Assembly: GCF_003054445.1 (NCBI RefSeq)
Contig: NC_042507.1
Span: forward strand, 496,001 to 560,000
Source: Pichia kudriavzevii
Taxonomy: Eukaryota; Ascomycota; Pichiomycetes; Pichiales; Pichiaceae
Direction: 5' to 3'
Length of the DNA stretch: 64,000 nucleotides
The position numbers and the translations under genes are program-made. A model generated the notes under the pieces. That model was not told where the DNA came from and searched no databases. It saw only the letters and a program-made list of their open reading frames with translations. Positions 10,621 to 20,862 of this stretch are shown piece after piece (the first letter of the stretch is position 1; every line of letters starts with the position of its first letter).

Positions 10621-12513
10621 ATGGAAATGGAACAAACAGATCCTGGCTTGGCCATGCTTCTTCTCCTAGAACCATTTCCTGTTGAACCACCAGACTACGA
10701 GTTGACACTTCCAAGGGTTAACAGACCCACATACACTGATTTTAAGCCGTACAATGAAAAGCTACCCTCTTATTCCCCTACTGTTTACAAACTTGGAGTA
10801 TTGTATCGAAAAATGGAATGGACTTCTCCATTTGAAATGGCGCAACAAAGAACATGGAAACCATACATCTTTGAGTTGAATAATACACAACTGAATATTT
10901 ATAGATATCCCGCAGAAGCTGATGATTCTATACTCACGAAATTTGATCCACCATCATCATTCTCAAGCAATAACTCTTACTCCTTATTACATCCCTACCA
11001 TTATCACCACTTAATGCTGAAAAAACTACAACATCAAGTGGCGCCTACGGCACTAGCATCTAATGATGATGATGTGATATATTCTTATAATGAAGATAAT
11101 TTTCGATCAATAATGACAACAAAGACTGACTTGAAGGCTTTGAAATACTTCAAATCGATTAATGCTCTGGAATCTACAAATATTGTGCGCTCTTATTCAC
11201 TTCAATATGGTAAGATCGGCTTATCAATTGATTATAAGAAAAAACCGCATGTTTTCCGCTGCAGATTTGAAAGTGAACAATTTTTGATCGACTTCCCCAA
11301 TGCAGAAGGAATGGTGGAATGGTATAATGCAATCAATTTAGGAATTGATAATTCTCTTGATTTGAATCGTCGTGAAATGCCAACGCACAGGACTGTTCCC
11401 AGACGGAGACGTAGAAAAGTTCAACAAATGAATCACCCACATTTTTCATCAGCTAGAAATATCGCGTTAGGTTTGGGGTTTGCAACACCTGGTATGTTAT
11501 CGGATTCTAATTCCTCAAGTGGAAAATCTTCAACTTCTTCAAGTGGTAAATCCAAAAAAGAACTAAAAGGCTTATTCAAAGGTAAATCGATTGATAGTAT
11601 TTTCAAACTTGGCAAATGGCAAAAGTTTGATTCAAAATCAAGACCTGCTTCTTCAAACAGTAATAATAACCAGCTGATTACTAGTCATAGGAATATGAAT
11701 AAAATAGGTTCTGATCACAGCCATGAATCTTCACCAAGTGCACATGTAAACACCGGTTCTTTTAAGGCATTTCCTTCATCAGGTAGATCAAATGCTTCTG
11801 GGTCCCCTGAAAGATATAACAGAGAAGGTTTGCCTATTGATGATGATGGCTTTGAAATTGTAGAAGAATATGATGATGAATTCATTGATGATGATGAGGA
11901 TGAATTTGTTGTCGACGATGGCACTAATGGACGGTCTAATACGCAGGACGACTTAGATAGTTCAATTGAAGATACCGATCAGGAGGATAATGAAGAACTG
12001 ATCGATGAAAATTTTGATGGAAATATTGGGTTTCTTATCAATAAATTTCAAGAGGGGAAGCCATCCCTTTCTGCTCTTGATACACCTTCATTTTCATTGA
12101 ATTCAATCAGCAGCTGTACTGCTTCAGGCATAACTTCTATGAATACAGGTTCATCGAAACAACTTTGCAAATTAAGAACATATCGTGAATATATTGCCAA
12201 ACCGTCGCCATTATCTGTCAGGGCCCAAACTTATCCGGCACAACGTAAGATAATAAGAGACTCGATACGCTGTATGGTTCCCTTAACTGAAAATGAGAGA
12301 TGGATTGGTAAATTTCTATTATTAGATTATGATTGGAAATATAAACCTCAGTCGAAGGAAGATGTTGATCATCACTTCCAATCAATTGAAGTCCTAACTC
12401 ATGTTTCTGATGTTGGTTCCAAGTACAAACATAAATTCCGTAGGCCATTACAAGAATGGATTGTGACTCCGAGTGGATTACTTCCTTACATTAATCCATC
12501 GGCATTCCACTAA
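10621..12513 (+). CDS. PH-domain protein, YHR131C/YNL144C family
   Basis: A 630-residue protein from the ATG at 10621; a TTG four codons upstream in the same frame was not used. Residues about 54-240 form a split pleckstrin-homology domain that starts LGVLYRKMEWTSPFEMA, runs through WKPYIFELNNTQLNIYRYP, is interrupted by a low-complexity insert and closes with the helix VEWYNAINLGIDNSLDLNRR. A basic RRRRRK run and a long serine/asparagine and Asp/Glu-rich region follow. The C-terminus has a second conserved block (HKFRRPLQEWIVTPSGLLPY). This arrangement matches the S. cerevisiae pair YHR131C and YNL144C, cytoplasmic proteins of unclear role. Phosphoinositide binding is inferred from the fold. 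Confidence 0.75.
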   Translation: MEMEQTDPGLAMLLLLEPFPVEPPDYELTLPRVNRPTYTDFKPYNEKLPSYSPTVYKLGVLYRKMEWTSPFEMAQQRTWKPYIFELNNTQLNIYRYPAEADDSILTKFDPPSSFSSNNSYSLLHPYHYHHLMLKKLQHQVAPTALASNDDDVIYSYNEDNFRSIMTTKTDLKALKYFKSINALESTNIVRSYSLQYGKIGLSIDYKKKPHVFRCRFESEQFLIDFPNAEGMVEWYNAINLGIDNSLDLNRREMPTHRTVPRRRRRKVQQMNHPHFSSARNIALGLGFATPGMLSDSNSSSGKSSTSSSGKSKKELKGLFKGKSIDSIFKLGKWQKFDSKSRPASSNSNNNQLITSHRNMNKIGSDHSHESSPSAHVNTGSFKAFPSSGRSNASGSPERYNREGLPIDDDGFEIVEEYDDEFIDDDEDEFVVDDGTNGRSNTQDDLDSSIEDTDQEDNEELIDENFDGNIGFLINKFQEGKPSLSALDTPSFSLNSISSCTASGITSMNTGSSKQLCKLRTYREYIAKPSPLSVRAQTYPAQRKIIRDSIRCMVPLTENERWIGKFLLLDYDWKYKPQSKEDVDHHFQSIEVLTHVSDVGSKYKHKFRRPLQEWIVTPSGLLPYINPSAFH

Positions 12514-12840
12514 AAGTAAGATTATCATTACAACAGCACTATATTCCCCAAATCAAACACTATAGATAAACAAAATATGTAACGAATAGAAGTAACGATA
12601 TTTATATATCACATGCAAATAAAGGAACATGTGTACTGTTATAAAAACTACGAATATCTAAGAATGAAACGTGAGAGATGTTTCTCTAGGAATAACGAGC
12701 TAAAATTGATTTGCTGTTGTTCAAAAAGAGTCCGCGTTCAATAAAACCACCACTGATATTGTTTGCCATTCATAATGCTGCTTCCCCTTATGAACTGGAC
12801 ATCTCATTTCATAGTATACATTCCATCTTAAACCGACACG
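12514..12840. other. Intergenic, 327 bases
   Basis: A spacer between two same-strand genes, holding the 3' end of the PH gene and the CAP1 promoter. I see no RNA gene or repeat in it. Confidence 0.5.
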
Positions 12841-13662
12841 ATGTCTGAAGTTGAATCAATTGTCCGCCAAATTATACAAACATCGCCTGCAGGGGATGAC
12901 ACTACAATCATAAAAGATATCAAAACCTTGCTAAGCAATGCGAATTCGGACAGATTAATCTCCAATGTATTGCGTGACCATTATACCCAAGAAGTTAAAA
13001 ACATACAAGACTGTGGAGATATGAAGCTAGTTAGAATAAATGGTGATTATAGTATCATCTCCAACTATAATCAAAAGGGTTTGAAATTTTTTGATCTGAA
13101 AAAGGATATACTATTTGACTACGATTTCATTGGTAACAAAGTAATCGATATTGAAAGTGGGGTTCCGAACGAGTTGAAAGACGAATCGGTTGAGTCATTA
13201 CAAGAAGAACTAGAACAATACATAAGCGAATACTATAATGAATCAAGTTATGGTATGGTTATACCACACAATGATGGAATTAAAGTCTTAATTGTGGGTG
13301 AGAAATTAAATGATGCAAACTACTACAACGGCAAATGGGTATCTGTTTATACACTAGCAAACGATGGGAGATTTTCTGTTGTCTTTAAGATCAAAGTTCA
13401 CTATTACGAGGACGGGAATGTTGTAATGAATAGTGTGAATGAAAAGGAAATTGGACAGTCTACCAAGGCTCAGTTGATCAATGATGTTTCCAAGTTTGAT
13501 AATGAATATGAGCTTGACATTATGAAGAAGATCAACTCACTTAACGAAGAAAAGTTCAAAAACTTGAGAAGGTTGATGCCAATCAGTAGAGCAAAGATCC
13601 AGTGGGGTAGAGCCATTGGCAATTATAAACTTGGACAGGATGTTGCAGGCGGTAGACATTAA
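12841..13662 (+). CDS. CAP1: F-actin capping protein alpha subunit
   Basis: The alpha subunit of the heterodimer (with Cap2) that caps barbed ends of actin filaments in cortical patches. It is 273 residues long (268 in S. cerevisiae). Family landmarks are the central KWVSVYTLANDGRFSVVFKI strands and the HYYEDGNVVMNS segment. The C-terminal tentacle region (KFKNLRRLMPISRAKIQWGR) ends in a short tail. The ATG is preceded by ACACG and gives the expected N-terminus. A short TA repeat lies just after the gene near 13709-13726. Confidence 0.92.
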   Translation: MSEVESIVRQIIQTSPAGDDTTIIKDIKTLLSNANSDRLISNVLRDHYTQEVKNIQDCGDMKLVRINGDYSIISNYNQKGLKFFDLKKDILFDYDFIGNKVIDIESGVPNELKDESVESLQEELEQYISEYYNESSYGMVIPHNDGIKVLIVGEKLNDANYYNGKWVSVYTLANDGRFSVVFKIKVHYYEDGNVVMNSVNEKEIGQSTKAQLINDVSKFDNEYELDIMKKINSLNEEKFKNLRRLMPISRAKIQWGRAIGNYKLGQDVAGGRH

Positions 13663-13745
13663 GATAATCACAAGTTAGCATTACAATACAAACAAATATA
13701 TACATAAACATATATATATATATATGTAACCGAGCCCATTAGTTT

Positions 13746-14036
13746 CTAGAAAAGATATTTTAAGGAATAGTATATGATTAAAAATATTAAGAAAGCTATA
13801 CCGACCATTTTTATAACTTTGGGATTGGTTCGGATAACGTGTGTGAGTTTGGCGCTTGTTGCTTTAATACTATCGGATAACGCTGAAAATTGGTTTGATA
13901 ATGAATTAAGCTGTGAATTGTCTTCTTGAGCATAGTTATTGATGTCATTGGCAATGTTTTTAAAGATGGAGACCTTATTAGCTAGGGCATGGAATTGGTC
14001 ATCGTTAGACTGTTCGTATTGTGCAGCTCGGGACAT
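13746..14036 (-). CDS. SFT1: Sft1, Bet1-like Golgi SNARE
   Basis: A tail-anchored Qc-type SNARE for retrograde traffic within the Golgi. It has 96 residues against 97 in S. cerevisiae. The motif LANKVSIFKNIANDI, a heptad region to about residue 70 and a single C-terminal membrane anchor (about 77-96, MVGIAFLIFLIIYYSLKYLF) match Sft1 closely. The ATG at 14036-14034 gives a complete protein without the intron known in S. cerevisiae. It converges on CAP1, with 83 bases between their stops. Confidence 0.9.
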   Translation of the reverse strand: MSRAAQYEQSNDDQFHALANKVSIFKNIANDINNYAQEDNSQLNSLSNQFSALSDSIKATSAKLTHVIRTNPKVIKMVGIAFLIFLIIYYSLKYLF

Positions 14037-14674
14037 TTCAAGAGAATTGGGGGTTTGATATCGTGTAGTGGTCTGTGAGATTGTTGAGATGGTATGGCAA
14101 TTACGTTGGTCATCTCAGTTACATATGTAAATCATTATTGTTGCAGCACCCTTTTTGACATGCGATTTTCATGTTAGCGAGGATACTCGGTCAAACTCAG
14201 CCTTGGCAAATAAGCAACTAGGGAAGACATGGAGTACAGCCGATGGCTACAGAAAACAGCCTGAAGATAACGATATAAAGTACAACGACGCCACCACTGG
14301 AAACTACAGAAGAAAACAATCAAGAGACAAAAGAAAAATACAAAATATCAGTAATGAAGTTGGTCGCATGATGTATAACTGCTCCATAAATGAGACCGGC
14401 GAGTCTCGAAGACAGCTATTTCTCAAACGCAAATTATCGGTCATCATTTAGAGAAGAAAAAAGATAAAGCTGACTATAAGTACCAGATAAATAAGATCCT
14501 TCTTATTGTATCTCGTGTCCACTTGTTGCAATAGCAGGACATACAACTGCTTGGTGAATGATTCTTCGCCTCCCTAATCTGAAGGAGAATGCTCACTATT
14601 TATACGATGCCAAAGAGAACAAGCAAAAAGAGAAAATCAACTCATTCGCGCATCTCTTTGAGGGTTTTATAGTA

Positions 14675-14681
14675 TCACGTG
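14675..14681. promoter_or_regulatory. TCACGTG, Cbf1-type site upstream of RPL14
   Basis: A perfect E-box of the Cbf1 type, about 300 bases before the RPL14 start. In non-Saccharomyces yeasts such as Candida albicans, ribosomal-protein promoters are known to use Cbf1 and Tbf1. The match is seen; the role is inferred. Confidence 0.45.
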
Positions 14682-14885
14682 CTTTTTATGAGGGCTAAAC
14701 TTTTGTACATTTTTACCCCTGCGCACCGCACACGGAATTTTGATGCTGATTTTCCCCTCACATTTTTCGATGGCCCCTCGAATGGGGAGTGTCCCCTCCA
14801 GGGGGCGGAGAGAAACTAGCTGTGTGAGGGTGGTTGGGTGAGGAGCCTGGACGAGCTGTATACACCTTTTTCACACAGTATGGTG

Positions 14886-14892
14886 TAGGGTT
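14886..14892 (+). promoter_or_regulatory. TAGGGTT, Tbf1-type site upstream of RPL14
   Basis: This matches the core of the Tbf1 (telobox) motif, 88 bases before the RPL14 ATG. Together with the TCACGTG site it suggests the ancestral Tbf1/Cbf1 control of ribosomal-protein genes. The motif is short, so it could be chance. Confidence 0.4.
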
Positions 14893-14979
14893 CATTGAAA
14901 GATATCATACTGAATATATTGTTGAATTTGAATTTCGGATTTGGATCTTTTAAATTTTAACATCCTACAACAAATAAAG

Positions 14980-15782
14980 ATGTCTGCAGAATCCAAGGTC
15001 GTTTCAACCAACTGGAGATTAGTCCAAGTCGGTAGAGTTGTTTTAGTTCAAAACAAGTTAGCAGCAATTGTTGAAATCATTGATCAAAAGAGAGTATGTA
15101 TTATTTGAAAAAAAAAAAGGAAAGAAGAAAAGAAAGAACAACTACAGTTGTCTGTTTTAAGCAGAAGTATAGCTGGATAGTCAGTTGGATAAAATGAATG
15201 GTTAGAATTCAAAGCCTACAAAACCATTTCTCAAACTTTTCGTAGCGTCAGTATTTGTGGATAAGAAAGCCAAAACTGACCATGAAATATTGATCTGAAT
15301 AACTGATGCATTCTAGTTGTTTTACTAAAATGAGCTGCTTATGATTGTGTCACAAGAGTACTCGATTTTTATCGTTACCATTTGGAAATAATCCAGGAAA
15401 TAATAATAACCATTTTTATTATCCAACTATTGATTGTGTCGTTCTTTTACATCTCCCATGAAAGTATACTAACATTAAAATTCCTTATTTATCATAGGTT
15501 TTGATTGATGGTCCATCTGTTGCAAGACAAGCAATCTCTTTAGGTAGAGTTGTTTTAACTCCATTAGTCTTAGAAGGTCTACCAAGAGGTGCAAGAACCG
15601 GTGTTGTCTCTAAGAAGTGGGCTGCTGCAGAAATCGATGCTAAGTGGGCAAAGACCAGCTGGGCAAAGAAGATTGCACAAAGAGAGAGAAGAGCTCAATT
15701 AAATGACTTTGAAAGATTCCAAGTTTTAGTCTTAAAGAAGCAAAGAAACTTTGCTGTTAAGAAGGCTTTAGCAAAAGCTTAA
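14980..15782 (+). CDS. RPL14: Ribosomal protein L14 (eL14), two exons
   Basis: A large-subunit cytosolic ribosomal protein. Exon 1 is 14980-15093 (38 codons, ending IVEIIDQKR) and exon 2 is 15498-15782 (starting [12 protein letters not shown]), giving 132 residues against 138 in S. cerevisiae. The intron sits at the same point of the protein as in S. cerevisiae RPL14A/B. The [14 protein letters not shown] and [20 protein letters not shown] motifs and the ALAKA end are diagnostic. Codon use is strongly biased (AAG, GTT, AGA, TTA), as expected for high expression. Upstream Cbf1- and Tbf1-like sites fit ribosomal-protein control. Confidence 0.96.
15094..15497 (+). other. RPL14 intron, 404 bases
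   Basis: The donor is GTATGT at 15094, the branch point TACTAAC at 15467-15473 and the acceptor TAG at 15495-15497, so the branch-to-acceptor distance is 24 bases. Near its 5' end is an inverted repeat ACAACT-AC-AGTTGT. I see no C/D or H/ACA snoRNA that I could defend inside it. Confidence 0.93.
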
Positions 15783-15949
15783 ATTTCCGAACTTTAATTT
15801 CTACAATTTTTAAGTGCTAATATATCTATCCTTTCTGTATAAGAAGAATAAAACATAATCAGAAAACTCTTCCTATCAAGCATTGGAACGTAGAATTGCG
15901 ATATTATGAGTTGCTTAACTTACTATTATACAAAATGTTTATAAAAGAT

Positions 15950-18352
15950 CTAACTACCGAGATTCTTGACCAAGTCTGCAAGCAGTGGATTAATGTCAGG
16001 TGTTTGGTTACTATCGTTAGGTAGTTCAGTGATGTTTGGTTTTGATATAGTACTAATGGTGGGATCATAATCATCATCGTTTTCAGCCTTGGCGTCATCT
16101 TTAGGTGCCTCCTTTTGCAGGGCTTGTTGGGATACCAACGGTTTCAACCTATCAACGTCACGTTGAACAACAAATAAAATGTACATTTTACAATCAGATG
16201 ACTCGTCATCGAGAAGATGCTCGTACATATCTGTTGAAAATATACTAATTAATGATGGACTCTCTTCACCATCGATGATCTTACTCCTCGAATAACATAA
16301 AAGATAAATATCCTTGACGTACCTCAGTTTGTGGTCTATAACCGCATATTTGGATGTAGAGTGATAAACTGACCATATATTCATAAAAGTGGCATTATCA
16401 AAGTTCACACCTTTAATCTCAAACAAATATAGGTCTCTCGATGCAATGATTTTATCCAAGTACGTATCTGCAACGGAACTAGGTAATCGTCCCTTTGTTG
16501 CAAATTGTGTAGAATCAACTGTAAAATCGTTGATAATATGATGCGCATTATCAATCATTTTCCTCCTGTCCTTGATTGTCGATGTAACAAAATCAATTTC
16601 GCAATCTAAACTATAATCAGGGACTACTAACGTACCTTTACATAAACCTCTCTTACTCTTTGAATGATTTGGTGTGTTCGGTTGATTCGAGGGATTTAAT
16701 AATGATTCAGTGTCTACCTTTGGTTTCGCTGATGTTTTTTCCTTCACCTTATCCTTAGTATCTTTCTTTTCCTTTGGTTGAGAATTGCCATCATTCAAAA
16801 TATTGTCAAATATGTCATCATCCATAATGTTATGAGTTTCTGTGCTTTCCTCCCCCATGGCAACAAATGAATCTTCGTCATCGTGATTGTCGTTATTTTC
16901 GTTTTTCAAGTCCCCAGCATAGTCATCTTCCTCGTCGTGAGTCGCATTCATCATGAAATTAGGGGGCGGTGTGGTATGACTATGCTGTTTACCATACCTT
17001 CCTCTCAGTTCTCCTTCTTCTTCATTTTGTTCTTCTCCTTCTTCTTTTTTCTTCAGGTCCTGAATCTTTTCAACTTCTTTATTCCTTCTATCGTTAATGT
17101 CAAACTGCGTATCGGTGTCACCAACAATCTCCACCCCCTTCAAGGTATACCTAATTTTAGGTAGATTACTTGTGTCATTCTTAATGACAACGTTTTCAAT
17201 TGCCTTCTGTTTAGCTTCCTCGAGCTTCTTCTTCTCGCTTGCTGTAAGCATATCTTCGTTTGATAGTGTAGGTAGCTGTTCGATTGTAAACTCACCGTCA
17301 ATTACTCGTTTGATTAGGTGAGAATTCTTAAAATTAATTAATAATGTTCTAGCCTGTTGTTTATAGCTGGCCTGATCGTTTGGATATAAACCATATAAAC
17401 CATTTTCCAAAATTTCGGCCCACGACTTTGCTAACTCACCAAGTGTTTTACCATTCAAAAGCTCTTCGTTATTAGTTTTCGGAATAAACTCCACCAATTT
17501 AGTCTCAAAGCTTTTAACGATGTTTTTGCGTAAAGAATCTAAAGTATAAGTAACTTTTAAAGGTTGATTTACAGTTTTGGTGAAATTCTTGTCTTTAAGA
17601 TTCGGTTGCTGTAGTTGCTGTTGCTGCAATTGCTTTTGCTGTTGGCTTTCAATTGATGGAGATTTTATAGTTTGTTTCTGTTTCTTAGTCTCTCTTTTTT
17701 TAGAAGGCAAAAGTAGTTTTTTAGTTGGCTTGGTATCATTATCAGAAAATTCATCGTCACTATGAGCACGCTTTTTTGATTCTTCATACTCATCATCAGA
17801 TTCTTCTAATGCACCGGCATCTACAACTTCTTCTTCTTCTTCTTCTTCTTCACTTTCAGAGAGGCCTTCAATTTCCTCCTTTTGTTGATCTTTTGTCTCT
17901 TCTTCATCTTCCTCTTTGTCTTTCGTTTTTTCGTTGTTTTTCTGATTATGAGATTCCGGTAACCTTAAGGAAAGATACCTAGCATAAGACATTTTCCTTC
18001 TCTTATTAGCATACAGGGGATTGTCTGGATCACATACATCGCACTTATAGTCATCAGGTATATCTTCCTCTTTGGCATCCTTAAAATAACACTTTATATG
18101 TTGCCATGTCTTACAATTCTCACATTCAACCATCGGACCAAATGGGTCGTCATCTTCGTCATAATTTAAATCTGTACTGGCACAAACCAAACATCTTACT
18201 GATTCGCCTACAATTGGGACATATGCAGGTTGTTTTCTCGTTGTTGATTTCTTTTTGATAATTTTAGGTTTGGATAACTTATCTTGTGGCTCATCATCCA
18301 GGCGTGACGAATGAAAGCCTTTTGTAGTTCTCGATGACCGACGCACACTCAT
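15950..18352 (-). CDS. BYE1: Bye1, PHD/TFIIS-like/SPOC transcription factor
   Basis: A nuclear protein that binds RNA polymerase II and H3K4-methylated nucleosomes. Three domains are visible in the 800 residues. A PHD finger at about 50-110 has its Cys/His ligands (CLVCAS, CENCKTWQHIKC, CDVC). A TFIIS-central-domain-like region lies at about 264-390 (LRKNIVKSFETKLVEF ... LYGLYPNDQASYKQQARTLLINF). A SPOC domain lies at about 570-734 (KGTLVVPDYSLDCEIDFV). This order is that of Bye1. The linkers are acidic and glutamine-rich, making it longer than the 594-residue S. cerevisiae protein. It is divergent from TFC1 with 325 bases between starts. Confidence 0.9.
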   Translation of the reverse strand: MSVRRSSRTTKGFHSSRLDDEPQDKLSKPKIIKKKSTTRKQPAYVPIVGESVRCLVCASTDLNYDEDDDPFGPMVECENCKTWQHIKCYFKDAKEEDIPDDYKCDVCDPDNPLYANKRRKMSYARYLSLRLPESHNQKNNEKTKDKEEDEEETKDQQKEEIEGLSESEEEEEEEEVVDAGALEESDDEYEESKKRAHSDDEFSDNDTKPTKKLLLPSKKRETKKQKQTIKSPSIESQQQKQLQQQQLQQPNLKDKNFTKTVNQPLKVTYTLDSLRKNIVKSFETKLVEFIPKTNNEELLNGKTLGELAKSWAEILENGLYGLYPNDQASYKQQARTLLINFKNSHLIKRVIDGEFTIEQLPTLSNEDMLTASEKKKLEEAKQKAIENVVIKNDTSNLPKIRYTLKGVEIVGDTDTQFDINDRRNKEVEKIQDLKKKEEGEEQNEEEGELRGRYGKQHSHTTPPPNFMMNATHDEEDDYAGDLKNENNDNHDDEDSFVAMGEESTETHNIMDDDIFDNILNDGNSQPKEKKDTKDKVKEKTSAKPKVDTESLLNPSNQPNTPNHSKSKRGLCKGTLVVPDYSLDCEIDFVTSTIKDRRKMIDNAHHIINDFTVDSTQFATKGRLPSSVADTYLDKIIASRDLYLFEIKGVNFDNATFMNIWSVYHSTSKYAVIDHKLRYVKDIYLLCYSRSKIIDGEESPSLISIFSTDMYEHLLDDESSDCKMYILFVVQRDVDRLKPLVSQQALQKEAPKDDAKAENDDDYDPTISTISKPNITELPNDSNQTPDINPLLADLVKNLGS

Positions 18353-18677
18353 TAATGATTAGATTTGAGTATAATAGATTTGTTTTTAGCTTGGGTTGGC
18401 GCAGGTACAATATTAGTCGGATGAAGGATTCAATATGCTAACATATAATCCTACCAGAGTTACTCATCCAAGGCTTACTTCGAACTAAATGGAGAACTTT
18501 TTTCCTCAATAAGCATTTTTCCGCTAGATGTTGACAATTTTCGTTTGAACTAAAAAAAATTACTCGCGGGTGGTTCCCGTTTCAATAATATGTATCGGTA
18601 AACAGGTATCAAGACATTGAACACACGTCAGAACTTGTTGGCCTTGAAACAAGTGTCTACAAACGGCAGTGATAATA
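18353..18677. other. BYE1-TFC1 divergent promoter region
   Basis: 325 bases of AT-rich sequence between two starts. I see no RNA gene or clear factor site. Confidence 0.5.
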
Positions 18678-20576
18678 ATGGAAAATAGAAATAAAGTGGC
18701 ACCGCTGTTGGACCTTGATGTTCCTAGTTTGATATCAGTAGAGTATCCCTTGAGGGTAAAAGATACTAATAAGGCAATTGACTTAATTGGAGGCACAGAA
18801 AAGTTAAAGAAATGCTTTATTGAACCAGATATGAAACTGGAATTGAGATTGAGGCCCAACGATCCATTTTCACATCCTATACGCTCTAACGTAGTTAAGA
18901 ATTCCAGCAATGTTCTAATAAACTTCAGACTCCCCAAGAGAGTGCTAGCAAAATGTGGTGGAGATGTTAGGAAAAGTATTGAGTATTGTGAGAACGAAGG
19001 TATTCGGTATACTATCAAACCAGTCGGTGTTTTAAGGCAGAATTACAAATTCAGAGAACTAGCTGATTTCCAAAGAATAAACAAAGACTCTAACTTTTCT
19101 AAAACATTTGACGAATCCATAAGGAATGGGAATTTTGAGAAAATTGCTGAGTTTAGCAATGAGCTAATGTCTAGTATGGATGCCTTGCAAAAGTTTGAGG
19201 ATGGAGATTTGGATATCCCACCGTTGGTCAGGTATGCCCGTACAGATGTGTCTCATAACTACAGATACCATGGAAAATTACTATTAGACGAACAAGGTGA
19301 ATGGTTGAATAAATCAGTTAAGTTGTACACAATTATCGTTAAATTTGGGGCACAAGTACCGACTGAACATGATCCAGCATTGGCAAAGGAACGAGAACGG
19401 GTGGAGAAGGAAATTGAGGAAATGAGAGAGGATGGAACTCCGGAGAGGATGATCCATGACTCACCCTCATACATACTATTAGAGTGTATCAAAATCTTGA
19501 AAAAATTATTCGATATGAAACCTGTTTGGATTCGTAGACATATTTACTGGTTGCTGCCAAAGAAATATCGACCACAATTGAAATTTGCATTACCATTTGT
19601 ATCATTCACATATTCTAAAGGGCCATGGAGACATTCATTCGTTAAGTTTGGATATGATCCAACTAAAGATCCGAACTCATATAAATATCAAATTGAGGCA
19701 TTTAGGAGTAGTTCCAAGGTCAACCATGATGTGGAGATTGAAAAAGTCATTGAGAATGATGAAGACATCTATATATTGCCGCCTACGTTGTATGACTATA
19801 TCGATGAATTTGCCAATCCAGATAGTGAAATTAACAAGTTACGGATTGGTAAGATTCCAAGACAGATCTTTTTTGACGGGAAAACTGCATGTAATTCTCT
19901 AAGTTTTCAAATTGGTGATATTTTGGATGATGAAGTCAAAAAAATACTTGAAAATCTCAAGCTTGAGCCTGTTTGTAATATTGAGACAGGATGGATAGAT
20001 TTTACAACCTTGTACAGGGTGAAAAATGTCATCAAATATAAGCTAAGGTGTATCAGGGACGGGACTGTCATCAGCGAAGATAGAGTGCATGAATTAATGA
20101 ACCGGACAAAAGCAGGCAGTAAGGGCGGCGAAGCTAGTGAGGAGAGCGAAGGTGGTGATGATGTTGATGATGACGATTACGATAACGATGATGGTGATGA
20201 TGATGACCCTGTTTCTGATCCTGCTGATGATAATGGTAGTGAGGAAATTGGTGATGATGAAAACGACAATATGATTAAGCAGCGTGACAGCAACGGAGGT
20301 ACTAGGAAAGATGGGTTAAATAATTCGGCGAGTACAAACAAGAGAGATAAGGCCATTCCGAAAGAAAACGGTAATAGCAATGGTAACGACGACAGGGAGT
20401 CTCTACGTGGAGTCAAGTTTCGTGAGAACATGTTGAAAAGCTGTGGAGACGATCTTCTGGATCGGCTCCAACGCCTCAACCCGAAAAGCGTCAACCTCAT
20501 CACTGAGATCGACGAACTCGTCAAGCAAGAGAATGTTATGGGTGATCTGTTACAGAATCCTGCTTTAAAAGAGTAG
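18678..20576 (+). CDS. TFC1: Tfc1, TFIIIC tau95 subunit
   Basis: A subunit of the tauA half of TFIIIC, which recognises the A box of tRNA genes for RNA polymerase III. From the ATG at 18678 it has 632 residues (649 in S. cerevisiae); a GTG three codons upstream in frame was not used. The N-terminus has the conserved run LDVPSLISVEYPLRVKD, the IDLIGGTEKLKK segment and LRPNDPFSHPIRSNVV, which belong to the tau95/tau55 dimerisation barrel. The central part carries the DNA-binding region (PVWIRRHIYWLLPKKYRPQL). The acidic tail near 490-545 (runs of Asp) is also typical of the family. TFC4, another TFIIIC subunit, lies 31 kb away in this window. Confidence 0.9.
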   Translation: MENRNKVAPLLDLDVPSLISVEYPLRVKDTNKAIDLIGGTEKLKKCFIEPDMKLELRLRPNDPFSHPIRSNVVKNSSNVLINFRLPKRVLAKCGGDVRKSIEYCENEGIRYTIKPVGVLRQNYKFRELADFQRINKDSNFSKTFDESIRNGNFEKIAEFSNELMSSMDALQKFEDGDLDIPPLVRYARTDVSHNYRYHGKLLLDEQGEWLNKSVKLYTIIVKFGAQVPTEHDPALAKERERVEKEIEEMREDGTPERMIHDSPSYILLECIKILKKLFDMKPVWIRRHIYWLLPKKYRPQLKFALPFVSFTYSKGPWRHSFVKFGYDPTKDPNSYKYQIEAFRSSSKVNHDVEIEKVIENDEDIYILPPTLYDYIDEFANPDSEINKLRIGKIPRQIFFDGKTACNSLSFQIGDILDDEVKKILENLKLEPVCNIETGWIDFTTLYRVKNVIKYKLRCIRDGTVISEDRVHELMNRTKAGSKGGEASEESEGGDDVDDDDYDNDDGDDDDPVSDPADDNGSEEIGDDENDNMIKQRDSNGGTRKDGLNNSASTNKRDKAIPKENGNSNGNDDRESLRGVKFRENMLKSCGDDLLDRLQRLNPKSVNLITEIDELVKQENVMGDLLQNPALKE

Positions 20577-20862
20577 ACCAACTATATACCATTTTAAAAG
20601 AGCATGCTTCGGCGTTAAGAAATGGACGTACAGTAAACAGAATCTGGTGATGAAAGTATACACACATATACAAGATATATAGACGCATCTTATCCAATCG
20701 AGTTGTGTATTGTCTCTAGTAATAAATAGTAAGGGGGAAATAAAAGGTATATTGATAGTTCCAGAGAAGGGTTGGGAAGTGGGAATGCATAGGTCCAGTC
20801 CACTTCCGGTAATTAGCAAATCAATCATTCAGACATGTTCTCTCTTTCTGAGGACATTCCAC

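Larger units (their letters stand above)
14037..14979. other. Intergenic, 943 bases, SFT1 and RPL14 promoters
   Basis: Divergent promoter region. A 99-codon frame on the plus strand (14155-14451) begins with TTG and looks spurious. The RPL14-proximal half is richer in G+C and carries the TCACGTG and TAGGGTT sites listed separately. Confidence 0.5.

Noticed and set aside
14348-14447. Minus-strand C/D pair before RPL14
   Set aside because: Boxes are present at a plausible distance but no terminal stem forms.
14155-14451. 99-codon ORF between SFT1 and RPL14
   Set aside because: TTG start, no recognisable domain, and it sits in a divergent promoter region.
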